From Nostoc sp. 106C (GTDB taxonomy: Bacteria > Cyanobacteriota > Cyanobacteriia > Cyanobacteriales > Nostocaceae): 64,000 nt of DNA. The stretch spans positions 1 through 64,000 of the forward strand of contig NZ_MTAW01000127.1 of NCBI RefSeq assembly GCF_002154725.1, given 5' to 3'. Made by a program: the position numbers and the translations under genes. The number at the start of each line of letters is the position of its first letter. The first letter of the stretch is position 1. Below are positions 62,819 to 64,000 of the stretch, one piece after another. The notes under the pieces are model-generated. The model was not told where the DNA came from. It did no database searches and saw only the letters and a program-made list of their open reading frames with translations.

Positions 62819-64000
62819 ATGAGTTTTGCACTTCCCAGTATGACCGTTAGCCAGATGTTTGGGCAAAGAACAATTCGACCGCTAAGTGCTGCCGCATTGG
62901 GTGGCATTGCTTTCATTAAAGATACACTCATTGCTATTGATACTGTTAAAGGTCATCTGCTAGAAATTGACCCCATATCTGATAACAGCAAAATTCTTAA
63001 TTCTCATCAAGTCAAAGAATTTACTGAAGTCACAGGTCTAGCAGTTTGGGAAGATACCCTTTGGGTTACCCGTGGCAACAGTGTTTATCGCTGTAAGCTG
63101 AATGCTTTAGGTCTAGAACATTTCGTAACATTGCCTTATCCGGCTGACGGTGTTGCTGTTTGGGAATCAACCATCTATGTCAGCTGCCAAAAGTTAGGCT
63201 ACATCTTGATTTTTGAATCCGATAGCCGCAAAGAAATTACTAGATTTTATGCACCTGGAGTTGGTGTCGAAAATTTAGCAGTTAGTCAAGACACTCTGTG
63301 GGTCAGCGATCGCACAGAACAAACAGTTTATTGTATCGATCGGGCAACAGGGGAAATTCAATTCAGTGTGCTGACGCCCTTTGACTCGCCTACAGGTATA
63401 GCTATACATAAAGACGCTGAGACAGCCAAAGAAAGTCTTTATGTCGCTTATGCCTCTGAGGAACCTTATATCCGGGATAATCCTAATGCCGATCCCAATC
63501 ATGAGCTAACATATCGCGATCGCACTTTTATTCATCCCCTGTATTATCATTACGAGCCAGAGAAGCGTTACGCCCTCTCTAATGGCTATCTCATTGAAAT
63601 GTCCTACGCTGAGGAAATTTCACCCTTAGAAGAGGTTTATTTAACAAATTTAGAGTGGCGGATAGCCTTACCTTCAGAAACCGAACGCCAAAAGGTCAAA
63701 CAAGTTGAACCCATTGGCTTACCTTTTACAGAAGAAGCGATCGATGGGCAACGGGTAGCTGTATTTAAATTTGATACCCTTACCCCCGGCGAACGGCATA
63801 TATTTGGCTGGAAAGCAATTTTGGAAGTACGCGGGATTAAGTATCGCATCACACCTAAAGATGTAGAAAATATTCCTGAACTAGCACCAGAATTTGAAAC
63901 CCGCTACCTGGTGGATGATGATGATTTAGCAATGGATACTACCATTGTCCGCCGTGCTTCTCGGGACGCAGTCGGCTCGGAAACCAATCTGTTGCGGAAA
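62819..64000 (+). CDS. Beta-propeller protein, probably with downstream transglutaminase-like domain (3' end outside window)
   Basis: The frame starts at ATG 62819 (SFALPSMTVSQMFGQRTIRP) and stays open to the last base, 394 codons. Residues 20-230 form repeating strands of an NHL/SMP-30-like propeller (LGGIAFIKDTLIAIDTVKG, GLAVWEDTLWVTRGN, NLAVSQDTLWVSDRT, GIAIHKDA). From about residue 265 a beta-rich part begins (NLEWRIALPSETERQKVKQV, ITPKDVENIPELAPEF, YLVDDDDLAMDTTIVRRAS), which in similar cyanobacterial proteins precedes a transglutaminase-like domain; that domain would lie beyond the window. Divergent from the Ca2+-ATPase gene. Confidence 0.75.
   Translation, partial: MSFALPSMTVSQMFGQRTIRPLSAAALGGIAFIKDTLIAIDTVKGHLLEIDPISDNSKILNSHQVKEFTEVTGLAVWEDTLWVTRGNSVYRCKLNALGLEHFVTLPYPADGVAVWESTIYVSCQKLGYILIFESDSRKEITRFYAPGVGVENLAVSQDTLWVSDRTEQTVYCIDRATGEIQFSVLTPFDSPTGIAIHKDAETAKESLYVAYASEEPYIRDNPNADPNHELTYRDRTFIHPLYYHYEPEKRYALSNGYLIEMSYAEEISPLEEVYLTNLEWRIALPSETERQKVKQVEPIGLPFTEEAIDGQRVAVFKFDTLTPGERHIFGWKAILEVRGIKYRITPKDVENIPELAPEFETRYLVDDDDLAMDTTIVRRASRDAVGSETNLLRK

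Overview
The window looks like a chromosomal segment of a filamentous, probably heterocyst-forming (Nostoc/Anabaena/Calothrix-type) cyanobacterium. The evidence is the high density of the HIP1 octamer GCGATCGC in genes and spacers, heptamer tandem repeats (STRRs, e.g. GACAAAT and TGAGTGC), many short palindromic repeats, large multidomain sensor kinases, WD40 and NB-ARC proteins, and cyanobacterial families such as DUF3153 and CbiM-PDGLE fusions. No rRNA, tRNA, tmRNA or CRISPR array was recognised.

Layout. 1-4030: the 3' end of a WD40/TPR gene, whose stop codon lies at the junction with an intact IS630-family element, followed by a repeat-rich spacer (a 21-bp periodic array, a MITE-like element and a 62-bp tandem array) and a small conserved gene. 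4277-26868: mostly housekeeping genes (TerC-type membrane protein, ndk, speA, a sugar nucleotidyltransferase, scpA, an AI-2E family permease, pdxH, a DUF3153 lipoprotein, a TPR protein, a repetitive secreted protein, argB, a substrate-binding-protein pseudogene, aroK, an NB-ARC ATPase, ubiX, an RNase R-type exonuclease, clpP). 27438-28316 is a repeat-rich spacer. 28317-31456: a YyaL/DUF255 thioredoxin-fold protein, a VOC protein and mobA.

31986-42307 is a metal-handling region. It holds a lipoprotein that binds a ferric-chelate or corrinoid, and then a minus-strand group: FTR1-type iron permease, ferritin-like protein, helix-hairpin-helix lipoprotein, a one-helix peptide, two uncharacterised membrane proteins and a Tat-exported two-domain multicopper oxidase. 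A plus-strand cbiM-cbiQ-cbiO Co/Ni transporter follows. The oxidase plus FTR1 suggests oxidase-coupled iron import with storage. The two membrane proteins and the lipoprotein are the least explained parts, and this is my best candidate for an under-described system.

42529-50017: a lipoprotein and a tight plus-strand signalling cluster (CHASE3-GAF kinase, REC-PAS kinase, Rcp1-like regulator, REC-PAS-GAF-kinase-REC hybrid). The hybrid kinase carries a palindromic repeat inserted in frame in its PAS domain. 50462-64000: a DUF1361 membrane protein, a baeRF family-3 protein, a secreted protein, a PEP-synthase-like enzyme, an MgtC-like protein, an unknown protein, recF (with an in-frame heptamer repeat), a PacL-type Ca2+-ATPase and the open 5' part of a beta-propeller protein that runs off the window.
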